Below are positions 26,316 to 34,141 of a DNA stretch of 38,838 bases, piece by piece. The stretch's first letter is position 1; the number at the start of each line of letters is the position of its first letter. Position numbers and translations under genes: made by a program. The DNA is taken from positions 1 to 38,838 of the forward strand of contig JASMLG010000007.1 of NCBI GenBank assembly GCA_030748805.1, in the 5' to 3' direction. The stretch is from Phycisphaerales bacterium. GTDB taxonomy: Bacteria; Planctomycetota; Phycisphaerae; Phycisphaerales; SM1A02. The notes under the pieces were generated by a model. It saw nothing but the letters and a program-made list of their open reading frames with translations, was not told where the DNA came from and did not search any database.

Positions 26316-26933
26316 GTGATAACACGAATAAGAGGTGAACTAGTTGAACTTACGAATCAATCTGCGTTGATTCACGTGGAATCGTTAACTTACGAGTTGC
26401 TAGTACCCGCTTCAGATATTCCAGATTTACTAGGCAAGATTGGCAACTCATTAGAGTTTTACACCCTGCATTACCTTGAAGGGCAATCTCAAGGAAGTTC
26501 CTTCTTACCCAGATTGATTGGCTTTTCCTCTGAAAGAGACCGATCGTTTTTTGAACTATTTACTACAGTCAAGGGAATTGGGAATCGCAAGGCACTTCGT
26601 GCTCTTGTTAGACCATTTTCTGAAATAGCAAACGCCATTTCAAATAAAGATGTTCATGCACTTACATCGATGCCAGAAATTGGAAAACGTTCCGCTGAGA
26701 CAATCATCGCTGAGTTGCATGGTAAAGTTGATGGGTTTGTTTGCGATATTTCCTCGACCATTGAAGTCACCATGCCATCATTTAGCGAAGATGCTGTTTT
26801 AATGTTAGTACAACTTGGCGAAACGAAGCGCGATGCAAAGCGACTTGTACAACTTGCATTCGATACTAATCCTGAAATCAATTCTGCTGATCAACTCGTT
26901 CAGACATCATTCCAAATTAAGGGATCTGTATGA
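26316..26933 (+). CDS. ruvA: Holliday junction branch migration protein RuvA
   Basis: 205 residues, normal length. RuvA tetramers bind Holliday junctions and load RuvB. The N-terminal OB-fold begins ITRIRGELVEL; two helix-hairpin-helix motifs follow (TVKGIGNRKALRAL about 87-100 and MPEIGKRSAETIIAEL about 122-137). A flexible linker leads to the C-terminal RuvB-binding domain (EDAVLMLVQLGETKRDAKRLVQ). The start is GTG at 26316. The sequence is more diverged than average in the linker. It overlaps manC by four bases (ATGA). ruvB and ruvC are not in the window; a RuvX resolvase-like gene is two genes downstream. Confidence 0.95.
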   Translation: MITRIRGELVELTNQSALIHVESLTYELLVPASDIPDLLGKIGNSLEFYTLHYLEGQSQGSSFLPRLIGFSSERDRSFFELFTTVKGIGNRKALRALVRPFSEIANAISNKDVHALTSMPEIGKRSAETIIAELHGKVDGFVCDISSTIEVTMPSFSEDAVLMLVQLGETKRDAKRLVQLAFDTNPEINSADQLVQTSFQIKGSV

Positions 26934-28000
26934 GGCATTCAATGATTATGGCTGGTGGAAGTGGGACTCGTCTATGGCCAATGAGCAGGGGAAGTACACC
27001 AAAACAACTTATAGAATTGTTCGACGGCAAATCACTTTTGGAAATCGCAGCTTCTCGACTGGATGAAGTTGTGGACAAAGACAAGCAGTGGATTTGCACA
27101 AGCCAAAAACACCAATATGAAATATGTAAAAAATTAAATCTTCCAGAATCTCAATTATTGGGCGAACCAGTACAACGTGACACGTTAAATGCTGTGGCGT
27201 TCACTGCTGCTATTCTAAATAAACAAGATTCTGATGCAATTTTTGCCGTCTTAACAGCTGACCACATAATTCGACCACAAACAATTTTTTCGAATTGCTT
27301 AGATCTTGGCTACTCTCTTGTAGAAGAAGATAATTCGCGGTTTGTTACTTTTGGGATAACCCCTACTTTTCCCTCAACTGGCTATGGATACATTGAACTT
27401 GGAGACGAGATTCGATCAGGCGCACGTGTTTGCAAAAGATTCGTCGAAAAGCCAAGCGAGGCGGTTGCTAAAGAATATATATCCTCTGGCAACTTTGCTT
27501 GGAACAGTGGAATGTTCGTTTTTCATGCTGGAACATTCCTTTCCACATTAGAACGCTTACAACCAGAATCATATTCTGGTGTTGTAAGAATCGCCGATGC
27601 TTGGGGAACAGATGAACAGCAAAATGTATTAACTACAGTTTACCCAGAACTACCAAAAATAAGTGTTGATTATGGAATAATGGAGCCAGCATCAACTGAT
27701 GATGAAATAACTATTTGCACAGTTCCCATGGATGTTGATTGGCTCGATGTTGGGTCTTGGACTAGTTACGGTGAGACGCTTGAAGTCGACGATTGCGGAA
27801 ATCGTTCTGACACTAGTGCATTACACATTGACTCAAAGAATACCCTCTGTATTTCTAGTGACAAGTCGCACACAATTACAACGATTGGCTGTAATGATTT
27901 AGTTATTGTGCATACTGGGGACGCAACTTTAGTATTTCCTGCCTCCGAAGCTCAGCGCGTTAAAGAAATGCATGGACTCGTTCCCCCTGACTTAAAATGA
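26930..28000 (+). CDS. manC: mannose-1-phosphate guanylyltransferase
   Basis: 356 residues. It makes GDP-mannose from mannose-1-phosphate and GTP, feeding glycan and exopolysaccharide synthesis. The nucleotide-binding signature MAGGSGTRLWPMSRGSTPKQ is at the N-terminus; ADHII, FVEKPSEAVA and FAWNSGMFVF follow in family order, then VDWLDVGSW. It lacks the C-terminal phosphomannose isomerase domain of the bifunctional form. The ATG overlaps the ruvA stop (ATGA), and its own stop overlaps ruvX in the same way, so three genes are translationally chained although their functions are unrelated. Confidence 0.94.
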   Translation: MRHSMIMAGGSGTRLWPMSRGSTPKQLIELFDGKSLLEIAASRLDEVVDKDKQWICTSQKHQYEICKKLNLPESQLLGEPVQRDTLNAVAFTAAILNKQDSDAIFAVLTADHIIRPQTIFSNCLDLGYSLVEEDNSRFVTFGITPTFPSTGYGYIELGDEIRSGARVCKRFVEKPSEAVAKEYISSGNFAWNSGMFVFHAGTFLSTLERLQPESYSGVVRIADAWGTDEQQNVLTTVYPELPKISVDYGIMEPASTDDEITICTVPMDVDWLDVGSWTSYGETLEVDDCGNRSDTSALHIDSKNTLCISSDKSHTITTIGCNDLVIVHTGDATLVFPASEAQRVKEMHGLVPPDLK

Positions 28001-28398
28001 GATATTTGGCTATAGACCTAGGCGATAAGCGAACTGGAGTTGCTGTTGGAGATGACGAACTCAGGATGGCACAGCCGGTTTGCGTATTAGATATTCCAAT
28101 TGGAAATGCACTTGTCGATGCCATCACCAAAGCAATTAAAGAACATGGCATCGACGAACTGATTATGGGGCTTCCATTAAACATGGATGGCACGCCCGGA
28201 CAACGAGTTGCTATTACAAGAGAGTTTGCTAAAAAGATTGAAACTGCAACAAACTTACAAGTTCATTTCCAAGATGAACGGCTGACTAGTTCCTCAGCCG
28301 AAGAAAAACTTTCGGGATCTGGTAAAACCCACAAACAAAAAAAGAAAATACGCGACGCACTCGCGGCTGCTGAAATCCTAAACGATTTCCTCCATTAA
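27997..28398 (+). CDS. ruvX: RuvX/YqgF family RNase H-like protein (putative Holliday junction resolvase)
   Basis: 133 residues. The RNase H-like fold is shown by AIDLGDKRTGVAVGD at the N-terminus, the central LIMGLPLNMDGTPG, FQDERLTSSSAEE and a final Asp in IRDALAAAEIL. These give the conserved acidic residues of the family. RuvX proteins take part in 16S rRNA 5' maturation and have been proposed as alternative resolvases. It is the last gene of the unit starting at plsC, joined to manC by an ATGA overlap. Downstream lies repeat-filled sequence without a recognisable terminator. Confidence 0.94.
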   Translation: MRYLAIDLGDKRTGVAVGDDELRMAQPVCVLDIPIGNALVDAITKAIKEHGIDELIMGLPLNMDGTPGQRVAITREFAKKIETATNLQVHFQDERLTSSSAEEKLSGSGKTHKQKKKIRDALAAAEILNDFLH

Positions 28399-28410
28399 TT
28401 TTTATCTTTC

Positions 28411-28450
28411 GCACAGAGCGAGTCAGCGAACGACAGTAACTATCACGCTC
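28411..28450. repeat. Dispersed 36-bp repeat, copy A
   Basis: CACAGAGCGAGTCAGCGAAC and the following GACAGTAACTATCAC match the sequence at 34084-34119 at about 30 of 36 positions. It begins about a dozen bases after the ruvX stop. Confidence 0.75.
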
Positions 28451-28474
28451 GCAAACACACTTAACAATGTTCAA

Positions 28475-28619
28475 AGGGGACACTCACTGGCTTGTTCGCA
28501 TCGTGAAAATGTTGTGTGGGTGCCTCTTCAACAAGGACGTGCTGTAACCAGCGGGGGGAATAATTACTCGGCGACGGTATCAACGTGTGGGTGTCTCTTC
28601 AACAAGGACGTTCTGTAAC
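28475..28619. repeat. 71-bp direct repeat next to a GGGGACAC motif
   Basis: A 35-base block (GTGTGGGTG(C/T)CTCTTCAAC, then AAGGACGT(G/T)CTGTAAC) occurs at 28514-28548 and 28585-28619 with two differences and a period of 71 bases. GGGGACACTC stands just before it at 28476. The gap 28399-28641 contains only these repeats. They end next to the truncated end of the 6-phosphogluconolactonase-like gene. Confidence 0.85.
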
Positions 28620-28641
28620 TTACGACTAAACAACATGGATA

Positions 28642-29079
28642 TCAGCAAAACCAGTGTGCAACTCCGTAGTGGGACCATTTCGGTGGAGTGGTGTTGTAAG
28701 AAAAAATCAAGAACGAGTTGCAACTGTTTCGAAGTTCCGTGCAAACATCAGAAATGTCATCACAAGAAAGAATGCAACAATCAATCTCTTGATCAATTTT
28801 TCCATCATGAACATTCTCTTCGGGAATCCCAGAGTGAATAACTAATGAGTCCTCCCTATTGCGAATGAACCAAAGATGTATCTCATTCCATGGGATTGCT
28901 CTCATGTCGGGGTCGTACATTAATCGTGCGTAAACCGAATCCAATGATGATGAGTCGCTCAACACAAGATTAAACACCCCCTTTGTCGTGACACTTTCGA
29001 TTGCTTGCCTGAGAAGTTCCTTTGTGAACCCATCAATTAAATCGTCTTCGCATTGTGAAGTAATTAAACGATTAGTCAT
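28642..29079 (-). CDS. 6-phosphogluconolactonase-like protein, short and probably degenerate
   Basis: 145 residues, against about 230-260 for the family. The N-terminal half follows the lactonase/NagB fold: an opening helix (LIDGFTKELLRQAI), a strand (VFNLVLSDSSSLDSVYARL) and DMRAIPWNEIHLWFIRNRED. In working enzymes those positions read close to LSGGSTP and DER; here the GG is lost (DSSS) and DER is shifted or missing. The later GMGxDGHxASL active-site motif is absent, and the reading frame ends at the edge of a repeat region. It is joined to the esterase gene by an ATGA overlap, so it is still translated in an operon. It could be a remnant, or a shortened protein with another use. Family link is tentative. 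Confidence 0.6.
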   Translation of the reverse strand: MTNRLITSQCEDDLIDGFTKELLRQAIESVTTKGVFNLVLSDSSSLDSVYARLMYDPDMRAIPWNEIHLWFIRNREDSLVIHSGIPEENVHDGKIDQEIDCCILSCDDISDVCTELRNSCNSFLIFSYNTTPPKWSHYGVAHWFC

Positions 29080-30569
29080 TCTTTGGGTTTACCCGCTTTG
29101 TTTTGTATATTTGGAAGGTCTAATTTTTTAGCGATATACTCATCCATTTCACGAATAACATGTCCTCTGAAAACAGAGCCATGATCACCACCTTCAATAA
29201 CACGGATCATTGCATCGAATTTCTTTTCTTCAAAGAAATCATTCAATGCTATTACTGCGTCCTCAAGATAAAACGTATCAATTCCACCGGCAATAATATT
29301 GATTTTTCCTTCTAACTTAGGAGAGAGAGAATCCCAGTTATCTTCGAGGTACTTGCGGATGTCATACTGCTTCCAGTGTTCAACAATTTCTGGAATCACC
29401 GCACCTGTTTCTCGATTAAACATTTTAACTGGACGACCATCTTCCCCCTTAGGACTAAACACCGCTTCAAATGACCCCATCTGTCCTCCGTCTTTGATGA
29501 CATCGTCCATTGCCACAAATCCCTTCGCAAACAAAACTGGTTTTGGACCCATTCGAGCAATTGGTCTGTCCGTACCTTCACTGTCAACATACATATTTGC
29601 ATGGTCTGCATACAAATCAACGGTTTGAAAGTAATGAAAATCAAGCGGATCTGGGGCAAGAACCCATGCCCCATCGAAAAAATCTGGGTTCTTAATTTGC
29701 AACCACATCGCAGTCCACCCACCTGAAGAATGACCAGATAAAAATCGCTTATCAGAGCTGCCGCCAAGATTAAATTTTTTCTCAAGGAACGGAATCCATT
29801 CTTCTATCAAAGCGTCCATGCGAGGTCCATTGTTTTCAGAGTTTGTAAATGTATGGTGTCCAGAGTGCGCTTGTGCGTTCAAAATCACTCGGCAAATTTG
29901 ATCGTCATAATCAGAAGCTGTGAAATACGCTTTCATCATACGTGCTCCATAGTGATCGCTTCCAAAACCACCAATCCAATAAAGTACTGGATAGGGTTCT
30001 TCTCGAGTTTGATCATAATCATCTGGAACAATTACACACGCTCCATGGTCAACGTCCCTGCCATAAAAGTCACTAAGTAAGTCGCTTCTCTCCTCGACTT
30101 TTCTTAAATTTTTGTGCAATCGCCAAGTGCGTTTTGGGACTGGCAGATTAACATCTAGTTTAATTGTTCCTGCATTTGAACCACTGCCATCAAAAGTTAC
30201 TGATTCCCCATACAACCCACCCGGAACTGCAAGTTTCGCTCTGTCATTATCCTTACGAAAAACAGCAATCACGTTCCATGGCCCATCTCCAACCGAAGAC
30301 GGTGGACCATACATTCCGTCTGCATTTTCATCTATCACAAGTGGCTCACCAACTTCCCAGTCAACAACATCAATCGCAAAAAATGGTTCTGGATTAAACC
30401 AGTTTGGACCACCTAGAAGAGGTGTCTTTCCTTTAGTCAACATTACATATAGACGACCGTCTATTGATTTACCTGCCGCTCCAGCATGTGACACTGAAAA
30501 TTGAAGTGGGGCTTCAATAACAACCGGTTCTTGAACACATAAAAACGTTGCTAATAATAATTCAATCAT
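29076..30569 (-). CDS. exported alpha/beta-hydrolase, putative esterase
   Basis: 497 residues with a signal peptide (MIELLLATFLCVQEP). An N-terminal beta-rich domain (about 20-145; LDVNLPVP near its end) is followed by an esterase-D-like hydrolase domain: VPDDYD, YPVLYWIGGFGSDHYG, nucleophile GHSSG with Ser at about 281, and the likely catalytic His at about 463 in GGDHGS; an Asp in GGIDTFYLED is a candidate acid. The substrate is unknown, perhaps an acyl ester of a polysaccharide or siderophore. The start at 30569 overlaps the ctaA stop (ATGA), which supports it over the longer frame. The end overlaps the next gene likewise. Placement behind haem A synthase has no obvious functional reason. 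Confidence 0.85.
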   Translation of the reverse strand: MIELLLATFLCVQEPVVIEAPLQFSVSHAGAAGKSIDGRLYVMLTKGKTPLLGGPNWFNPEPFFAIDVVDWEVGEPLVIDENADGMYGPPSSVGDGPWNVIAVFRKDNDRAKLAVPGGLYGESVTFDGSGSNAGTIKLDVNLPVPKRTWRLHKNLRKVEERSDLLSDFYGRDVDHGACVIVPDDYDQTREEPYPVLYWIGGFGSDHYGARMMKAYFTASDYDDQICRVILNAQAHSGHHTFTNSENNGPRMDALIEEWIPFLEKKFNLGGSSDKRFLSGHSSGGWTAMWLQIKNPDFFDGAWVLAPDPLDFHYFQTVDLYADHANMYVDSEGTDRPIARMGPKPVLFAKGFVAMDDVIKDGGQMGSFEAVFSPKGEDGRPVKMFNRETGAVIPEIVEHWKQYDIRKYLEDNWDSLSPKLEGKINIIAGGIDTFYLEDAVIALNDFFEEKKFDAMIRVIEGGDHGSVFRGHVIREMDEYIAKKLDLPNIQNKAGKPKE

Positions 30570-31864
30570 GTGGATATCATACGTCGTACCCAAGCATATG
30601 TTGCAAAACATGCTCCAAGGAGTAATGCCCCATTTGCTTGGTGAGCAGTTGTTACAAGGACTTCTATAAGTGGAATCTCCGTGCTAGTGCGTATTAAAAT
30701 TGCTATGAGCGCACCGCCGCCAAGTAATAATTGTACGCCAACAAGCACCAAAATGATCAAGCCACATTTTTTGAGAGTTGTGTTTTCCCTTCCGATAAGA
30801 CGCAAACCAACAATACTTGCGAAAACCAGAACGAAAACCGCAACGGCTATATGTGTATACAAAACATGAGTCGCTTTAGGGGCAAGTTCTGGGTCACTAA
30901 TCATGTGTCTATAAATAGCACCAAGAATGAGTTGCAAAACCATTGTGCTAACGAGAAGCACAGCCCAAAAACTATCTTTCTTGTTACTTGAGTGCTGTGC
31001 ATTTCTCCAACTTGGTGACATCAGCACACTCAACCAGACAAACCCTGCGAATATTAGTTGTCCAACAACGCCATGGGTTACTCCAATCCACAGGTTCGGA
31101 GCAAGAACACTGCGGTCTTGTGAGAGCGTTAAATGACCCGTTACCCTTAACCCACCGAGAAGCCCTTGGGTGCAAACCATAATAAAAACGACAAACGCTA
31201 ACCATCGAACCGTTTTTGTTGCGTTCCAACGAAAAGCGCAAACAATCATGATGACTGAAGTAAGGCCGACGAACATGCCAGTCAGGCGATGTGCGTGTTC
31301 AAAGAAAACACCTTCGTTCTCGGTTGAAATCATTTCAGTTAACGGATACAACAACATGTTGTGCCCATAACTGTTTGGCCAATCGGGAACAGCGAGCCCT
31401 GCTTCCATACCTGTAACAAGACCTCCTGTAACAAGCATGAGAAAAACCAGCGCACTTGCTACTACGAAGAAAGCATATTGCCAATCAAGTTGCTTTTTGC
31501 TATTTGCAACATTTCCACGAAGCGATGCACCAATAATGCCAAGTACAATTGAAACTACAATCAAGCCCAGTGACCACACTGTTCCAAGTGCTACCATTTC
31601 ACTCGGCGCCTTTCCTCCAACAATGCTTCCAACGAGCAACAAATTGATTAGCGATGAAATACAACCAACAAGCGCGCCCTCTCCTTTAGATTCGGTGTGC
31701 CTTGCTGCAAGTGGAATACAAAGTGCGCTAAGGACAAATAGAACCTCGCCACCTGCTTGTCCAGAAAAAAGGAGTGCGATGTACGCAAATACCCACATTC
31801 CTGTGGTTGCAGCGAGGGCTAAAGTAAGCGGGCGAGTAATGGTTTGTTTAGTTTCTTGTAGCAT
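30566..31864 (-). CDS. ctaA: haem A synthase (COX15/CtaA family) with N-terminal membrane extension
   Basis: 432 residues; the core family is around 300-350. It oxidises the methyl group of haem O to give haem A for the caa3 oxidase encoded nearby. The core from about residue 125 shows the four haem-related His sites: FEHAHRLTG (190, 192), GVTHGVVGQ (264), LYTHIAVAV (338) and TTAHQANGA (408), plus GLVTGMEAGLAVPDWP. The first about 120 residues form some four extra hydrophobic segments not typical of the family. A GTATAC-containing hexamer nine bases before the ATG could serve as -10, shared with the divergent ctaB (30 bases between the genes). Followed by an ATGA-coupled esterase gene. Confidence 0.93.
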   Translation of the reverse strand: MLQETKQTITRPLTLALAATTGMWVFAYIALLFSGQAGGEVLFVLSALCIPLAARHTESKGEGALVGCISSLINLLLVGSIVGGKAPSEMVALGTVWSLGLIVVSIVLGIIGASLRGNVANSKKQLDWQYAFFVVASALVFLMLVTGGLVTGMEAGLAVPDWPNSYGHNMLLYPLTEMISTENEGVFFEHAHRLTGMFVGLTSVIMIVCAFRWNATKTVRWLAFVVFIMVCTQGLLGGLRVTGHLTLSQDRSVLAPNLWIGVTHGVVGQLIFAGFVWLSVLMSPSWRNAQHSSNKKDSFWAVLLVSTMVLQLILGAIYRHMISDPELAPKATHVLYTHIAVAVFVLVFASIVGLRLIGRENTTLKKCGLIILVLVGVQLLLGGGALIAILIRTSTEIPLIEVLVTTAHQANGALLLGACFATYAWVRRMIST

Positions 31865-31873
31865 TTGTGATGG

Positions 31874-31881
31874 GGTATACT
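31874..31881. promoter_or_regulatory. Shared GTATAC -10 region between ctaA and ctaB
   Basis: Only 30 bases separate the two start codons. The symmetric GTATAC reads TATACT toward ctaB (13 bases before its ATG) and TATACC toward ctaA (nine bases before its ATG). Both transcripts would have almost no leader. Divergent control from one site would link haem O and haem A synthesis. Confidence 0.4.
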
Positions 31882-31894
31882 AACGGTCTTAGAC

Positions 31895-32836
31895 ATGGAA
31901 AATGCATCTACAACAGCGAAGAATATCGCCTTTTCTGGAGCAACAAAAAAATTGCCCGGCTTGTATTGTGAACTCACCAAAATCCGTTTGAGCGCACTTG
32001 TTGTGGTAACCACCGCAGTTGGTTTTATTATGGTTAGCCCAACTGCCATCGAATGGATTACACTCCTTTGGACTGTGCTTGGTACAACTTTCTGTGCTGG
32101 GGCTGCTGCTGCCTTGAACCAAGTCATCGAACGAACTCGCGACTCAAAGATGCACCGAACACAAGAGCGACCATTACCAAGTGGACATCTCTCCATCTCA
32201 CACGCATTTGTCATTGGTGTACTTCTTTCGTACATCGGCGTTGCGATTTTAAGTTTCGGTGCAAACATCGCTGCTGCTGGAATTGCGTTGTTCACTATTC
32301 TTTTATACGTTCTCATCTACACACCTCTCAAGGCAAGGACTTCACTCAACACTATCATCGGGGCAGTTGTTGGTGCGCTTCCCCCGCTCATCGGCTCGGT
32401 TGCTGCTTTTGGATCCATTGAAACTGGCGGACTCATTATTGCGGGCATTCTTTTTGTTTGGCAACTTCCACACTTTCTTTCGCTCGCTTGGATGTACCGG
32501 GAGGACTACGCGCGTGGTGGGTTCAAAATGTTACCCGCAATCGATGCCACTGGAGGAATCACTTCAAGAGCAAGCATGATGATGTGTTTACTTTTAATTC
32601 CGCTCTCACTTTTACTGACGCTCACTGGTTTTACAGGTGTTTTGTTTGCAATTACTGGTTCACTGCTTAGCATTTGGCTAGCAATTACGGCTTTTGGTTT
32701 TTGGAACAAGCGAGACGATGCTTCTGCTCGGAAACTCTTCTTAGCGACCATTACATATTTACCAATTCTTCTTGCCTTGATGTTGCTAGATCGAGAAACA
32801 GTACAGTGGGTTACTTTCGGGTTTACAAATGGATGA
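31895..32836 (+). CDS. ctaB: protohaem IX farnesyltransferase (haem O synthase)
   Basis: 313 residues with about eight to nine membrane helices. It attaches a farnesyl chain to haem B, giving haem O, the substrate of CtaA. The UbiA-type motif NQVIERTRDSKMHRTQ, with Asp 83 and Arg 88, and the second motif with YREDYARGGFKMLP are intact. It is divergent from ctaA and only 1.3 kb from the oxidase operon, so haem A supply and its user are grouped. The stop codon overlaps the start of the DUF3179 gene by eight bases. Confidence 0.97.
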   Translation: MENASTTAKNIAFSGATKKLPGLYCELTKIRLSALVVVTTAVGFIMVSPTAIEWITLLWTVLGTTFCAGAAAALNQVIERTRDSKMHRTQERPLPSGHLSISHAFVIGVLLSYIGVAILSFGANIAAAGIALFTILLYVLIYTPLKARTSLNTIIGAVVGALPPLIGSVAAFGSIETGGLIIAGILFVWQLPHFLSLAWMYREDYARGGFKMLPAIDATGGITSRASMMMCLLLIPLSLLLTLTGFTGVLFAITGSLLSIWLAITAFGFWNKRDDASARKLFLATITYLPILLALMLLDRETVQWVTFGFTNG

Positions 32837-33890
32837 CACAAAGATTCGCTTAACTATTCGCAGTGGAGGGTGGGTACTCATTCTTCTTGGTATTCTTATA
32901 CTTGCGATGCTCACTTGGGCACTAGCGCCTGCCATTCTTCGCATGGTGAATCCGTCTCCCGGAGATGGAACAACAATCGAATCATACGAATTTGATCTGT
33001 CTAATTTAGCTCTTACTAGAGAAACTATTGTTCCAGCAATGATTCATCGAGACATGTCACCGGTTCTAACAGATCCAATTATGTTGAGTGCACAAGAAAC
33101 GCTAATAAAAAACAGCAACAAACGAAATCAATATCTTGTTAGCAATGACCTTGTTGTAGGAATAGAATTAGCCGATGAGGTTCGGTGCTATCCCCTGCAT
33201 GTTTTAAATGTACACGAAGTTGTCAATGATACTATTGGCGGCGTTCCGATTGTTGTGTATTGGAATTGGCCAAGCGGACACGCTGCTGTCTTTGAGCGTA
33301 CTTATGAAAACAGGGTTATCAACTTTGGATTGAGTGGTCTTTCTGGCAATGGAAGCATGTTGCTTTATGCAAATGATGAAACAGAAGGGGACGAACAACT
33401 TTTTTCCATGATGCAAGCGAAATCGATTACTGGATCCGATACTGTACTAACACCAATCACACATGAGGTAACAAGTTGGGGACATTGGTTCGCTGACCAC
33501 CCAGAGACCTCTGTGCTTGCTCCGAATGAACATTACAAAAAACGATACCGTAAAGGTGATCCAAGAACGTATTTTTTGAATGATACGATTTACTTTCCCG
33601 CTTCTCCGATGCCAGAAGATGGTGTTAATCCTAAGACGCTAGTGCTCGCTATTGCTACTTCCAAAGGGTATGACGTGTACAACATCTCAGAACTCGATTC
33701 ATTCGCTGATGAAAACCACGAAGTGCACATCACAATCGATGGCTCCCCCGCCACCATCACGGTCGGCAACAATCCACTCTGGGCTACAGTCAAAGATAGT
33801 CAAGGCAACCAAATCCAATCCCAACGCGCACTATGGTTTGCTTGGTACGCGAACCATCCTGATGCCGTAATTTCATCACCAAATCACTAA
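32829..33890 (+). CDS. DUF3179 domain protein with one N-terminal membrane helix
   Basis: 353 residues. One membrane helix (WVLILLGILILAMLTWAL) anchors the protein; the rest should lie on the outer face of the membrane. The DUF3179 domain is recognised from YPLHVLNVHEVVND, VVYWNWPSGHAAVFER, NFGLSGLSGNG and the later VTSWGHWFADHPETSVL. The role of this domain is not known. It is translationally coupled to ctaB (eight-base overlap), which suggests a part in assembling or using the oxidase, or simply transcription with it. The C-terminus (RALWFAWYANHPDA) has the usual family ending. Confidence 0.88.
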   Translation: MDDTKIRLTIRSGGWVLILLGILILAMLTWALAPAILRMVNPSPGDGTTIESYEFDLSNLALTRETIVPAMIHRDMSPVLTDPIMLSAQETLIKNSNKRNQYLVSNDLVVGIELADEVRCYPLHVLNVHEVVNDTIGGVPIVVYWNWPSGHAAVFERTYENRVINFGLSGLSGNGSMLLYANDETEGDEQLFSMMQAKSITGSDTVLTPITHEVTSWGHWFADHPETSVLAPNEHYKKRYRKGDPRTYFLNDTIYFPASPMPEDGVNPKTLVLAIATSKGYDVYNISELDSFADENHEVHITIDGSPATITVGNNPLWATVKDSQGNQIQSQRALWFAWYANHPDAVISSPNH

Positions 33891-34030
33891 GGGGACATTT
33901 CGACGTGACTGCAAACGTCCTTGCTGCGGGGACATTCAGTAGTTTTACAATTTCGACGTGACTGCAAACGTCCTTGCTGCGGGGACATTCAGTAGTTTTT
34001 ACGGCTTGCAGTAAAAACTTGAGTGTCCCC
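33891..34030. repeat. 53-bp tandem repeat plus a 50-bp GGGGACA...TGTCCCC hairpin
   Basis: CGACGTGACTGCAAACGTCC followed by TTGCTGCGGGGACATTCAGT occurs at 33901 and 33954 (period 53). GGGGACATT stands at 33891, 33928 and 33981. From 33981 to 34030 the sequence forms an inverted repeat: GGGGACA outside pairs with TGTCCCC, and AGTTTTTAC (33994-34002) pairs perfectly with GTAAAAACT (34011-34019). The gap lies between convergent genes (DUF3179 and COX subunit IV). No gene is visible. Confidence 0.88.
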
Positions 34031-34070
34031 TTTGCAAGTAGTAAACGACCCGCGGGATTGTTTACGATTT

Positions 34071-34119
34071 CGACGTGACTGTCACACAGAGTGAGTCCGC
34101 GAGCGACAGTGACTGTCAC
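34071..34119. repeat. Dispersed 36-bp repeat, copy B, flanked by GTGACTGTCAC
   Basis: GTGACTGTCAC occurs at 34075-34085 and again at 34109-34119, enclosing ACAGAGTGAGTCCGCGAGCG. The unit matches copy A at 28411-28450. The preceding CGACGTGACTG at 34071 is a third start of the 53-bp repeat. Confidence 0.8.
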
Positions 34120-34141
34120 TAGAAATTAGCGGGGTTGTTTA

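Noticed and set aside
28587..28841. Plus-strand reading frame over the repeat and the 6-phosphogluconolactonase-like gene
   Set aside because: It begins in the direct repeat and is antisense to a gene with recognisable fold and operon coupling; its Lys/Cys/His-rich product looks like a shadow frame.
31437..31883. 148-residue plus-strand frame opposite ctaA
   Set aside because: Antisense to a conserved membrane enzyme; Ser/Thr/Pro-rich product typical of a reverse-complemented hydrophobic gene.
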